Of a stretch of DNA of 64,000 nucleotides, positions 35,554 through 47,520 are shown in pieces. Location of the stretch: positions 62,001 through 126,000 of the forward strand of contig JFHB01000044.1 of assembly GCA_000729835.1 (NCBI GenBank). The letters run 5' to 3'. Under the pieces are notes generated by a model. That model was given only the letters and a program-made list of their open reading frames with translations. It made no database searches and had not been told where the DNA came from. The stretch's first letter is position 1. Each line of letters begins with the position of its first letter. This DNA is from Atkinsonella hypoxylon (lineage: Eukaryota > Ascomycota > Sordariomycetes > Hypocreales > Clavicipitaceae). The position numbers were made by a program, and so were the translations under genes.

Positions 35554-37134
35554 TTTGAGAATTGTTCAACTGGAGAGAAAATCCAAGGTGTTGCGGGACG
35601 AGAAAGTCGAACATTAGGCAATGTTAAAGACTGATCTCAACATGTAACGGAAGGATAAGCCTCTTCTTAAGCTGACGCATCTCGTGGTGAAATCGCGATT
35701 GCATACTCGTTATGGCTGCCAGTAACCGAGATGACTCGAGGTTTCGATTAGATGACGCTCAACCGACGTCATAAGATATATGTGACGCTTCGAAGTAAAA
35801 AAAAACAAAAACACTACGCCCACTAGCGGCGAAAAGCTTTCAAGCCAGACGGAAAAGAAAGAATAGAGGGATCTTCATCCGAGATAGCGGCTCGACCCAG
35901 TCCATACCGTCATTGTGGCTGTGGCTTGCCTGGTGCTGTTTAGTTTGCCACCGTGCTGTACGTGAGCTCAGACTTCTCGAAACAAAAGGTTGCGCCGCTG
36001 ATGATTCCAAACTCCATCATTCACGAAAGATGTAGGCATTGTTGATAAACCTGAGCAGGCAGACAGCTTGAAAGAGTCCAGAACATGCACAGTGAGCAGA
36101 CGTGGTGTTAGCTTATAGGTAGGTAAGTTGTTAAAAAAATTGCCACGGGATCCTTGAGTCTGTCTGTACATGCAAGCCGCAGGCCTACACGAAACACTGC
36201 GTGCGGAGCCAACCTCTGATTGGTTGCATCCATCTGTGGGCCTAATATTTATGCCTGAGGCACCAACACGAAAGAGATACGTATATCTTCTGCTTTGAAA
36301 CCGTAATACCTTGAATAGGTTGCACGGTATATAGGGAAGTCTGGTCGAACATTATGCGACAGTGCATGCTGTTGAACGCTTAAGAGGAGAGTACGCCGTA
36401 CATCTAGATGCTTAAGGTGTATCTCATAGTACGAATATAAGGGGGTCTAACATTTTCTGTGGCGTGGCCACGTCGCAATTTTATTTAGCACCTTATTAGA
36501 CTTATCCGGCCGGAGCATTCTGTCCGGTGAGAGAGATCATGCGGGCATCTAACCTATGTTACCCATCCTGAACATGTTGCGCCATCAATCGATTAATTAT
36601 TTACGCCTCTAAATCAAAGCTTCGGGGTGAGGACTGAGCGTAAGGAAACTGATATGCTCTATCCCTGCCTCGTCTTTCGATCACGTCTATGTTCTCTTGA
36701 CGTGAATGCGTTTGTCTCGAAGCACAAGCACAGACTGGCATTATAAGAGCAAGTTCCCGCAATGTGAATCCATGAAGCATTTTGGGACAGGAACGCCTAT
36801 CATTATGAAAGTAATTATGTACCCTTGAAACTTGTTGAACAATGAAAATGCCATTTCACATGACAGCTAGGCTTGACTGACACCTTAAGGCATTACCCCG
36901 CTCATGGCTCGTTTAGGACTGACCTCGCAATGACGTAGTTTTTACTTTTACTAACATCAAGCATTATTCTTGTAGCCCTAAAATATCGCAAGTACCGACA
37001 TTTGATATAGAAAATAGAAAGACTTTGATCGGAGATTTTGACGGCTTCACGACAAGTCCACCTATTTGTAACGCTTCTCACCCGTACTTGGGTCTGTTCA
37101 GACAAAAGAGGTGACGTGGCGTCGCTCCAGAGCC
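35554..37134. other. Intergenic, nothing recognised
   Basis: Divergent flank between the alcohol dehydrogenase and the lipid-kinase-like gene. It holds no gene or repeat structure I can support. Confidence 0.5.
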
Positions 37135-38283
37135 ATGGTGTCTCGCAAGAGGCGCTTAGCCGCCATTACGCATGCGATCTCAAGAGCCGTGGACAAGGAG
37201 ACTGATCGCCAAAAGGGAAGGACGTGGGGACGAGCTTTCAGTGATTTTTTCGGCTTCTTCTCCCTTTTTCGTCTTGACCTGACACGATATCATCATGCCG
37301 ATTTCCATGCCATGCGCCATGACTTTTGGGATTTGGACGAGGAAGAGTATGAAGCGTCCTTTATCCAACGGGCGGCAAATACTTCAGCTCGGAAAAACAG
37401 CAAAGGAAATCACCCAAACCTACAGCCTGCTGGCGATCTCGGCTACAGCGGCTCGACATTTTTCCACACCAGTGATGGCAGATATCTAGTTAAATCCCTA
37501 AACAGGAGCTTCGAGAGCGACTTCTTTTTACACGAGCTTTGTGGTCCCTATTTGGCGCACATGAAGACTCACCCTAGTAGTCTACTCATACGAATTACCG
37601 ACATGCTGTATGCGTCTCATGCTACAGTGGGAAGTCTCTTAGGCATTCAGCCAAGACATTATATCGTCATGGAAAATCTTCTCTACGGGCTGGGAAATGA
37701 ACAAGGAGATCATGCCGGCACGAAGTGGGATACCTACGACCTGAAGCCCGATGACTATTTCTTCCCAGAGCGCGATATTGTCGGCGGAATGCTCGCATCG
37801 GATGAAGTGAAAGATCGACTAGTTGACCAATTCCCGGACGAGGTCCACGTACCAACACTCATGAAGCAAGAGCTTATGGACATACTCTCCGAGGACACTA
37901 AGTTTCTTTCCAACTCAAATGTGGTAGACTACTCTTTGTTCTTTGTGAGGTTTCCCAAAGATCGAGTAGGGGAACAATCAGCTTCGGGAGTGGTCGATCA
38001 TGCCGAAACCGTGCCACCAAGCCAGTCATGGAGGTCTGGGGTCCCTTCAACAGATGGTAAATGGATTTACCGGGCTGTACTATTGGATTTTTTGTGGGCG
38101 AAGCACAAATTGCACGCAAAAATGATGACGGGTCTTGTAGGGGCATTCAACCTCCTGTTCAATAAGGGGCCCATGTCAATCACAGCGGATCCCATTGAGT
38201 ACAAGGACAGGTTTATGAGTATGGTTGAGAGACTGTTGTCAAGAGTTGAGGAGAACGATGCATCGGCTAGGCAGGCGGGCTGA
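37135..38283 (+). CDS. Short phosphatidylinositol-phosphate kinase-like protein
   Basis: A single exon of 382 residues from the ATG at 37135 (GCCATGG context). It carries the PIPK fold without extra domains. I see a basic N-terminus (MVSRKRR), then LTRYHHADFHAMRHDFWDLD and a glycine-rich nucleotide loop, GYSGSTFFHTSDGRYLVKSL, with the likely ATP-binding lysine in LVKSL. Then come HYIVMENLL, TYDLKPDDYFFPERD (the position of DLKGS in true PIP kinases), NVVDYSLFFVRF (DYSLLVG equivalent) and AVLLDFLWAKHKLHAKM (IGIIDIL...KKLE equivalent). The usual DLKGS is changed to DLKPD and the IID motif to LLDFL, so substrate and activity are uncertain. It could be a divergent PI4P 5-kinase or a kinase-like protein with another role. 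Confidence 0.75.
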   Translation: MVSRKRRLAAITHAISRAVDKETDRQKGRTWGRAFSDFFGFFSLFRLDLTRYHHADFHAMRHDFWDLDEEEYEASFIQRAANTSARKNSKGNHPNLQPAGDLGYSGSTFFHTSDGRYLVKSLNRSFESDFFLHELCGPYLAHMKTHPSSLLIRITDMLYASHATVGSLLGIQPRHYIVMENLLYGLGNEQGDHAGTKWDTYDLKPDDYFFPERDIVGGMLASDEVKDRLVDQFPDEVHVPTLMKQELMDILSEDTKFLSNSNVVDYSLFFVRFPKDRVGEQSASGVVDHAETVPPSQSWRSGVPSTDGKWIYRAVLLDFLWAKHKLHAKMMTGLVGAFNLLFNKGPMSITADPIEYKDRFMSMVERLLSRVEENDASARQAG

Positions 38284-38710
38284 CGTTACAAGACGCGGTG
38301 CAGCATGTCTCATATGTAGGCCTTTATACTTGTACTAGATGGCGATACTTTTTGAAAAGAGCGATCAATGAAAACCAATCGTGATGTATCTGTTTCTTTA
38401 ACTAGACATTCAACTCGTTGTAAAAATCATCATTTAATACCAAATTACATATAAGTACACAAGCCTTCATAGCCTGATACGTCTTGCTCCAAAAAACTTG
38501 CAAACATCTTTATCAAAACCTCGTTTCTTTTTCATTTATTTCCGCTCAATGCAATAACCACAGTTTTATATGCCCTGTATTTCATATAACGTCACATACA
38601 ACTCTGTTGGTGTCGTCGCAAACAAGCATATATAATCACCATGAAGCAAATGCTCTTCGAAGCCCCCCTCTAACGACTTGGGAGGCTGCCGTTACGCAGA
38701 AGACATCAGT
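38284..38710. other. Intergenic, convergent 3' flanks
   Basis: 427 bp between two convergent genes. AT-rich, with no feature recognised. Confidence 0.5.
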
Positions 38711-40079
38711 CTAGTAGCTTCTCTTATATCTTCGACCCCGTCTATCATCTCCGTAAGTGTAGTTTCTTTGTGCGCTCCTCGTTCTAATTCCTTCAGGATC
38801 GGCAACCGGTGGTGGAACGCTGACCTCCGAGGTATATGAGTACCTCCTGGGGCGGGTACTGTGGCGAGAATGGTGACGACGGTGTCTGTCGGGCTTGACG
38901 TAATGGTACATGCGCTCTCTTTCTTGCGGCGGAGCGCCGAGATTGAAGCATGAGCGTATCACCCAGATCAACAACAAGATGCCGACCACAGAGCCAATTA
39001 CGATGCCCGCAATGGCACCACCACTCATGGTTTGGGTATCATTTCCACCACTATTCGAAGGCGGAGTAGAGGTGACAGTAACTGTAGCAGGTGTCTGTCT
39101 CGCAAATAATTTAATTTCCGCCACGTCTGTATTTACTGTTGGTGTTCCCACGAAAACGATTTCGGCTTTATTAAGACAGGCGGTTGAGGTGCTTGAGCCA
39201 TTGGACTCTAGGCTTGAAGCTCGATAGAGCTCGCTGACGCGCAATAGTACTTGAGTTGCTGGAGTGGCCACAAAGAGGTATTGCAGTAGGAAATCGAGCG
39301 ACAGGAGTCAGGACTCGTGTTTAGTTCTAACATTTCAACATACCCAATCAGTGTGATCGTCAGGCCATGAGAGTCAGTGTAGTCTTGAAGTGAGATGTAC
39401 AGCATTATTGACGACGAGATGTATCATCGTAAAATTTGACATTGTAGGAGCTGTGACGTTTTGGTTTCCACTCTTGGATTGGCAGAGCTGTTGATTGAGC
39501 CGGGATGCATCTGGCAGAAGACGGTATGGTAGGGTAAGGGGCTTGGAAGCCCCAGAAAGATTGTTTATATTCTGTTGACAGAAGTTCATGGTTTCCTTAC
39601 TGATAGAAAGCGATATGACAGCATGATGAGATAATAACTTGATAGTTAAGTGTCAAACAATGACTATCTGAGAGAATTTGGGACATTAGAATTTTGGAAA
39701 AGGGGAATGAGTAGGGCTAGAACAGAAAATGTAGCATCGAGTAGGCTATCTGAAAATCTAGCGATACAAGGGCCAGTTTTGGAGGTAAGCAAAGGGGCGG
39801 GTTTAACAGCAGGTCTAAGATTTCGACGGCTATTGTTTCTCTTCGTGCTACTACTGATAGATTGAGCGCCAAGCTGATGTTGGAAAGGGCACCGGTTGTG
39901 GTGGCTGGCGGGCCCATATAAGGGCCATGAGAGCTTACATTTGTGACCGGTACAACAGAGTGTATAGCAGTTTCTTCCGAAGAGATTGTTGTTTTAGCTT
40001 GGGCCGCAAGCGGTACTGCTGCCGATGAGCCCAGCAACGTAAGCAGGGCAATAAGGCTGCTGCCCATGCTGGATAACAT
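38711..40079 (-). CDS. Unrecognised secreted / single-pass membrane protein, multi-exon
   Basis: The model is partly resolved. The first exon (from 40079) has a signal peptide (MLSSMGSSLIALLTLLGSSA). A GTAAGC donor after VVPVTN can join to a frame reading LGAQSISSS...KPAPLLTSKTGPCIARFSDS. A later exon carries TMNFCQQNINNLSGASKPLT and LPYRLLPDASRLNQQLC. A GTATGT-to-CCAG splice then gives LTITLIATQVLLRVSELYRA. The last exon has TACLNKAEIVFVG, a transmembrane helix (GAIAGIVIGSVVGILLLIWV) and a His/Arg/Ser-rich cytoplasmic tail. One join, near 39400, needs a frame change I cannot explain by an intron. I do not recognise the family. It may be a cell-wall or plasma-membrane sensor-like protein, or a gene with one frameshift. 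Confidence 0.45.
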
Positions 40080-41783
40080 CTGTGAACTCGTACAAGTGAG
40101 AGCAATTTAAATATTCAAAGCTCGTCTGTGGTGTAGAAAGCCAACTAGCATGGAAAGAGGCGGAAGAATTATTCCCGGCGGATACAAAATGAGAGCAAAC
40201 ACCTGTTTTCACTCAAGTGTGGCACAACGGCGCCCAGATATATACACTATTTAAACGTACAACGAGCTCGATGACCCCGAACATTTTTCCGTCCTGTGTG
40301 TCTGGAATATCAAGTTGAACAATGGCCGATCCCTATAGCGCCATGAGCTAGTGATTCATTACCCTCGCATTTGCTAGACTAGCGGGCGTTTCTTCACGAT
40401 AGTGCCATTGATTGCATGTGTCGCACGGTATATAAGGGCCATTGTAATGGTGACGTTGTACTCTCAATTCCCGCTCGGAACATGAATATTCCGCAGGACG
40501 TACGTAGCCGCCGTTGTGTCGAGGATGAAACGATGACGTAAGGAAAGCAATTTGCCGCAACGGTTATGGGCTGCAAATTATGCGGGAAGCTGCTGCTGGT
40601 TTGTTTTGGCTCTGATCCTTGTTGATGTGTGCCGTGACGCAACATCCGGGGCAGATTTTGTAGATCTTCGAGACTTCCTTTTGCGTAGCTTTTGGCGACT
40701 GCTTCAAGACTATAGCTGGCAGTATTAAAGAATTTCCGTGTCATTCAGGACGAAGGCACGATTCATGATGATTTCTTCATGCTTTGCATGCGCATAGGCT
40801 GCCACGCGGGTAGGAAAATAGATGACGGGTCCCGCGCCGCAGCCCTGAATCTCCATCTTGGTAACTGAAAATATCCCATTCAATGGCTGACTTCAACGGA
40901 AATTATGTTGATGGCTAGCTCATTGCAGCCTCTCAAGCGCTATGTAGCCATCTCTAGATACAGAACGCGGTGTAGTCGTACAGGCATAAATTTAATTCAA
41001 CTGTTGATAGCCTCTCGTAAGAATTTGAACCGGTCATTCATTTGTTCACCCCGGCGCCTACGTCCTTGGCTCAACACCTAACTACAGGCCCAATTTCTTG
41101 ACAAGCCAGTACTAGGCTTTTGACTTTGGACACATCTTCAAGCCCTGTTAGTGGCCGGCCGGCATAACACCCGACGCTTCCCAAACATCATTTGACAAAG
41201 TAATTTCCGACAAAATACCCAGCAAGTTATTCTCTCTTCATGAGTACTTTATTAAGTGACTTAAATGTCAACTTGCAATTTTCATTGTCATTGCTTTTAT
41301 CTTTGAAGTCTCAATACATTGGGTTTGTATAATTAGACCGAGCAAATTGGATATTGGAGTGATTTAGTGCCAATTAGGGCATAATGAAACAAGGACATCC
41401 GGCGGGACATGAGATTGGCAAGTCGACATCTCTTACTACTCAGCCACATGTGCTGGCCGAAGCTGAGGAGCTTGGTAGGTTTCGTGGAAGTGCATTGCGA
41501 AAAAACTGGATACATTGCTATTAAATGAGAGTATGATACATAACTCACGTCCCCAGAATGATCCAATGCAATAAAATGCCATACAAGTTATATTAAAAAA
41601 TCCCCCGATAAACATCCCCATTATGCATTGTCCTCGCTTATCCTCCTACCATAATTTTTATAGTAACATGTGTCCAACCATGAATTACCTTGCGCTTGTA
41701 TCCACCAGTGAAGCCATATTCACATCTCCGTGGGCTGCAACTTACTTCCACCACTGAGGGTAAGACACCTTTTCCATACGTTT
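40080..41783. other. Intergenic, nothing firm
   Basis: Short frames on both strands. A hydrophobic frame at 41436-41621 (-) is not needed for the neighbouring MARVEL-like gene, whose exons close at 41784. Confidence 0.45.
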
Positions 41784-42448
41784 TTAAATGACAGTGTGAC
41801 CGTGACCATCGGTATCAGTCACTCTACCTGCTCGCGCGTGGTTTTTGTGCAGCGCAGGGTCAGTCACATCTCGTCGGGCTCGAGAGATCATTTCTTCCAC
41901 AAATACGTTGGACATAAGAAAAAAGCTAGTGCATCGTCAGAAGCCATCCATTCAGACGGGCTTGAACAGTCTCGGAACGTGCAAGTACTCACAACGCAAG
42001 GAAGTTGAAAGCTGAAACAGCCTTCTTCTGATGGCATCTACCAGTTAATGGACCAACGGAAGAGCAACGACCGCCAGACCAATCCTGCGTCGAGAAGATG
42101 AAAGATGTGAGCCACAGGTAAGAGAGCAGAAGGTTTACGGGCCACAGATGACCTCTATATCTCTTCGCAAGCGGTAATAACATGCCAAGACTCCAAAGGG
42201 CAAGAGTAATGACAGCCTGGTGTTATTCAGCATCATGTCTCTGCCAGGTGTGAGGAGCGATTAAAACTTACGATGATTTCTTCATAGATGATGTGAGTCT
42301 TGTTACCGTACCCGCTGGACCGACTCCGTTTTAGATAGTAGGATAATATGCCCGTCACGATGAGGGAGGACACCCATACGAAGAAGTGGTTCGCCATCGA
42401 CCAGGCTCGCAAGCTCCAGCTGCTGCTATCGCTACGGTTGCCGAACAT
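41784..42448 (-). CDS. MARVEL-like four-helix membrane protein, copy 1
   Basis: Three exons, 42448-42272, 42216-41993 and 41925-41784 (introns of 55 and 67 nt, GTAAGT and GTGAGT donors), give 180 residues. Four membrane segments lie at about residues 18-38, 58-75, 84-102 and 134-152. They are separated by a short loop with a charged EE pair and an extracellular loop rich in Cys and Gly (DWSGGRCSSVGPLTGRCHQK). The splice into exon 3 restores helix four (AVSAFNFLAFFFLMSNVFVE). The cytoplasmic tail is polar and ends GHGHTVI. Fungal MARVEL-domain proteins sit in membranes and may organise membrane microdomains; no function is established for this one. A second gene of the same plan lies at 45337. 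Confidence 0.72.
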
Positions 42449-45336
42449 GGTGTTTCAAGTCAATTGCGCAAGGATAAAGATAAAAGTTGTCTCTACAAAG
42501 TACGTGATAAGAAATACGGTTACATGCTAGCACTTTGCAATTTGGGGGAGAAAGTCGAGACTATATACCGTCTAAAACCTTCTGTCGCATAGTTGACGTC
42601 TGTCACATTAGTTCTGACGTAGGCATGAACTGAATTATGATGAGGAAGCCGCTTCTTGACACGTTCCGGCCATATACGTCCGCCACGCCACACTGGTGCC
42701 ATGAAAACCTGCCGTGTCATGTTACACAACGCTTTCGCAAGGGTACTGGCAGCAAGCTCTTGGACGGTGCAGTGGCGCTACCCAGTGCCGGCCCAGATAT
42801 TGTGGATTCTTCCCGGAGCAAAGACACCATTTGACCTACTATTACCGCTCCTTTCCCGCGCCTGTACAGTAGATGCTTCTAGTCCTGTGATGTGTACTTT
42901 CTTGTCTGCATCGTCAAGCACCTCTTATTGCCGCCTTTCTTGTAGGCGTGGTGGGGAAAGTGCCTTGCGATCGGATCCTGTTGAATCACATCAAGTAGCA
43001 GTGCCAAGACCGCGGCATTTGCTGAATACCAGTCGGTAACTATGACATGCAGTATTCAGCCCATCGAATCCACTATTAAGGAAGGATAGACACACATCCA
43101 CCTAGGTATGTATGTATGTATAATGTGATATGTGCTGCGTGTGTGAGAATGACACTGGTTAGTAATCTTCAACAGGATCCCCGCAGAGCCAGACACCGAG
43201 CCACGTTTTTACCTGGTCGACTCAATCGGCATTACGCAGTGCGCTCAAGTCTTTAACTCTATTTACCCAGTGCCGATGAATGGTTGTCATGGTGGACTCC
43301 AGACGAATATAGCTCTGGTGAGGTCCCGTAAGAGGCTTCACCGGCATTTCAACTGGCATCTTCTGTATACTTACACGAGTCTGCGACACTTGGAGCTCCA
43401 GAAGGCGAGCCTGGAGTAATATGTCACGACTCTACTCCTGCGAGCTCAGATGGAGAGATGGTCTGCTACGAGAGCATTCCTCAATGTGGCCTACTTTGCG
43501 GCAAGCAGAGCGAAAGCTGCGCTGTCTTGATATGTATAGGGTGACGTAAACTACACGCAAAATCTGCGCGTTTTCGATAACGTGGCAAATATCCAGGCAA
43601 CCCGGACGACCTGTTGCCTCTTCCCTCAGTGTTGCACGTAAAAGTGATGCAGGCGAAGAAGCATCATGCTTGCCTGATGGCGAAAGCCGAAGCGAGGATG
43701 CCTAATTCCGGAGTACTCCGTTCCAAGCTAGCTAGTCCCAAAATGGAATGGATGAAACATTTTGCAAAAGGGATTGGTTGAGAGAGAGGTTGCGACCCTG
43801 ATTAACAATGGGCCCAATTAATTGTTGGAGCGCCCTCATTGGTGAAGATAAAGATCTTTCATGTCTTAACGTTTAAACTACTCCGTAGTTATCTTCTCGT
43901 CTGCAGACTCATCGTCTCGACTGGAATATGTGTGAGCCACTTACTCCTACATGTCCGCAGAATCATTATAGATTGTACTACAACATGTGCTTCAGGTGTT
44001 ACTCTTCACAACCAGAAATTGAAAAAATCCCAAGATTTAAAAAAGCGGCAACGAGATCAGATATCCCCTACTGGGACTTCGACAAGGCGCGTGGCAATGA
44101 TGTTCAGAAACGAGACTCGTATCTGCGGGAATGGCAGGCAGCCTTTACCGTCTCATTCTTAGCCAGGGCGTGGCCGGGATAAGCCTAGCAGCTTCTCAAT
44201 ATCTAAAGAGTTCCTGCGCGATAGTTACTTGCCCACATTACTCTGCATATCGAGCAGCGGAGGCGCCGGCTAAATTTCGTTGATGCGGTAAGTTCTCTTG
44301 CACAGCAAAAAGGGAATTCGTATGACTGATGAGTGTATGAAGGCAGCAACTGGGTCACGAGTTAATGAGTTCGTCTCGATTACGTTCCCAAAGCATGTGA
44401 AATTCCGTCCGGAGAATAGTGGCATACCATCACATGTCAGGCCGTCCACCCCCCCTCCTTTTTTTTTCTTTCTCTTTTTTTGGGAGCAGGGGGCTTTTTT
44501 CCTAATCAAGACTCAGGGTCTCATCCTAGTGAACAGCTCGATAATAGCTTACCGTAGCCTGCATGAACCATATGAGCTTGTTCTGTTGGATAGATGCGAA
44601 ACCATGGTTCTAGTGCTGTACTTCTTGACTGTTGATATGATGGCTAAAACATAACAACCCCGACTTACTAATGCGTCTGTTTAGTGTTTGATCGAACCGC
44701 GAGACCAAATGGGTATGGAAAGGCGACGAAGCCGTCCGTTTGCGTGCTTGCGTATGACAGCCTCACTTCAGTGCTTGCCTATCGAGACAAACGCAATGGC
44801 AAGCTTAAGCAAAAGCCTATCAATGGCTGGACAAGGCTCCGCAGGTTTCAGTACCCAAGTACATATGCTCTGTAGTTAGCGCACACAATTCGATGTGCGT
44901 GTCGTGTTCGCATTCGCGTACCAGGTCCTGGCAGCGAATCGCTCTCTCCCAATCGCAAGGTTTTGGTTTAATTTTGACCTGATAGCCCACTTCATAGGGC
45001 CTCTCAGTCTAGCCGCGGCTGAGGCCGCTGAGCCCGAGATGACAACAAATCAGGCAGGGTGCAATCGCTTCTTGCGGCGCCTAGCATGATCATTGCTTCG
45101 CGAAAATACGCCCTGCGTATCCACACGAGCGCTTTTCCCGTGTGTCATATAATACGTATAAATATATATAGAGATTGCAAGATTCTGGTTAACTTTTTAT
45201 TTCTCGGACATTGTTTATTCATTTGCTCAGACACAACTCGAAATCGACTCCTACTATATTCCTCGCGTATCTCTCAACTCATCTGCACTATATTCGCATT
45301 ACATACATCAACACGAACTTGAATACCGCTCTTACA
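42449..45336. other. Intergenic between the two MARVEL-like genes
   Basis: No firm gene. A TATG microsatellite lies near 43106-43120. A frame at 43928-44182 (+) reads IPYWDFDKARGNDVQKRDSY and looks somewhat protein-like, but has no recognisable family or clear start. A poly-T/C-rich tract lies at 44455-44480. The probable TATA of the gene at 45337 is at about 45157-45170. Confidence 0.4.
45157..45170 (+). promoter_or_regulatory. Likely TATA element of MARVEL-like gene 2
   Basis: TATAAATATATATA, about 170 bp upstream of the start codon at 45337. Confidence 0.4.
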
Positions 45337-45963
45337 ATGGATTATACGAGAGTGCTCGTCATGAACGTCCTGATACTGAGGGGGCTCCAGTTTCTCTCAT
45401 CGAACATTGTTACCGGTATCACGGGATATTTCCTCTACAAGTCTAATGCCTCTGCGTGGGATCTTGGCCGCTTCATCTACACTCAAGCCCTCGCGAGCAT
45501 CTCTATTGTGACTATCATTGCCACCCTGCTTCCATATGTGGATGCCTTCTTACAGATCCCCATCGACATCGTTCTATGCCTGTTGTGGTGGACGGTCTTT
45601 GGCTTGATGTACAGCGTGAGTCATGCCTTCTTCACCCAGATTCCACTTCTGTTCCAAGACCGCTTTGACTGATATCGGTTTTTACAGTTCTTGGAGTTCC
45701 CCTGTGACTGGATTTCTGAATGGATGAACCTCGCTTCATCCAACCAGCAGTGTGGCAAACTCAATACTAATGCTGCGTTTGCGTTTATGGCCAGCATCTC
45801 CTTCATGGTGTCTGCCGTTCTAAATATCCTTCTTGACCGGCGGCAAGCCCGTCAGGCTGATGCCGATGCCGATGCCGATGCCGACGCTGACTCTAATTTT
45901 CATAAGCACAAGCAATATCTTAAAGAGGAGATATGCCAAACTACAAATGATACCCGTGTCTAA
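45337..45963 (+). CDS. MARVEL-like four-helix membrane protein, copy 2
   Basis: Two exons, 45337-45615 and 45688-45963 (72-nt intron, GTGAGT donor), give 184 residues. The plan matches the gene at 41784-42448. It has four hydrophobic segments (about residues 8-31, 48-68, 73-94 and 121-140) and a GYFLYKSN turn after helix one, where copy 1 has SYYLKRSR. A loop between helices three and four contains a DW and a lone Cys (QQCGKLNTNAAFAFM). The tail carries an Ala-Asp repeat (about six AD units from a GATGCC hexamer array at 45858-45890) and is otherwise charged. It is probably a plasma-membrane or endomembrane protein of unknown role. Identity between the two copies looks low, so they are at most old paralogues. 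Confidence 0.72.
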
Positions 45964-47520
45964 ACGGCTGGATTAAGAAGAGGGTGGGGATTTACTGCAC
46001 ATGATTTACGACCGAAACTAGAAGGCGGCGTTTGGATGGACATAGATTCGTGACGGCACATACTCAAGGTACCAGGCAAAGCATTCGTTGCGCGGAAATC
46101 GTTATTTTTTTGCTTAGTTGATTTTTTTTTTCTTAACTTAATTTGAAAATAATGACCATGATGATGAACATCCAGCCACAAATTTCATGCAAGCACTTGC
46201 TCTACCACCATCAATCTGGCATGTGATTGCAGTCGCCTACTAAACCACTCCGTGCGGCTAGAAGCCCATCTTCCTGATATTGACCAGTGAGAGGTGACAT
46301 GTTTTCTTGCCGCGCATCGTATTGACAGGCGGCACGCAACTTAACCATTTTTCCCGCACTAATAGGTAGTTCTCCGTCTAAATCCTACAGACTCATCGAT
46401 GCATGGATGATAACCCGGCCATAGCTTCGACATGCCGCCACCTTGAAATTAGAGGGTAGAGATAGCGGCACGATTGCCGTGGAAAGAAGCCAATCGGGTG
46501 CTGAGGTCCACATTTGCACACGTGGTGCGCTCCACAGGGTGAAAATGATTGGATGCATATCAGGTCGGTAGATCATCACCATCACGCGCTCAGCATCGAG
46601 GAGATAGTCTGGTAAGCTGTCTCGCAATCAATCGCAAAACTCGTCCCTGTGACCACAAACCGGGTCCGCGTGCGATGGAAATGGATGATAATTGAGCCCT
46701 ACGAATATGAGGTTATGGGCGCATAGGGTGCACCAATGGCGCGCGCGGTTCTAGTTCTTGTTGAGCTCCACTCGGTCCAAACAGCTAATGTAGATCCCTG
46801 TGCATCAGGTAAATAAGCAACTTGTACATCCCTGAAGCGTACCAATTAGATTGTGGAGCAATAGATTTGAGTTTGTCCGACGGTTCCGGGGAGGTGTTGT
46901 TCGAGATGCTCTGATATTATAGTCGGCCTCATCTTAGGCCCGATAGGTATCCTAATAATCTGGGATTGGGCGCAGAGATCATATGCAAAACGTCTTTACT
47001 TTTGGCTGTTCGCCTTGAAATTTCCCTAACGGCTTGTCATTCTCATCTCTTTGAGGCCGAGAAAGCCCTGACTTGGTATTCAACGCCAGGGACTATACAC
47101 AATTTTTTTTATCTTTTAAAAAAAACTCTCTTAAGGTATGTAATTCTTCTATATTTCTACTCTATTGTATTACTGGCAATTATCCTCGTTAAAATCGTCG
47201 TTATTAAGGCCCTAACCTGCTCAATTCGGCTGCCTTAAGGTAGCCCTACCGAATTTACAAGCCTAACGAGCATATCAACGCAAATTCGTCCCAGCCCAAA
47301 AACAGGTTCTAGAGGCAGCTGTCTTCCTGTAGGCCTTGCAGAGGGTATTAGAAATGCATAGCGATAGTCAAATTCAAGGTGTTGCTAGAGTTGTTGCTGC
47401 CAATCCATCATCATCATTACTAGGCGAAACGCGTAATATGGCCGATTTAGAGCGGAATGTTTTCAAAGGTTTACTAAAGGTTGCTCAAGGTCATACGCCC
47501 GAGCCAGGGCCTTGTCAGCC
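45964..47520. other. Intergenic, AT-rich stretch at 47100-47240
   Basis: No gene supported. A frame at 47336-47593 (+) contains LLGETRNMADLERNVFKGLL and may be a protein relic, but I do not recognise it. The DNA at 47100-47220 is AT-rich, as in the eroded repeats. Confidence 0.4.

Noticed and set aside
41436..41621. Hydrophobic minus-strand frame as a further exon of the MARVEL-like gene
   Set aside because: The gene closes cleanly at 41784 with a full fourth helix and tail, so no extra exon is required.
43928..44182. 85-codon plus-strand frame with IPYWDFDKARGND
   Set aside because: Somewhat protein-like, but with no start context, family or splice partner; not enough to call a gene.
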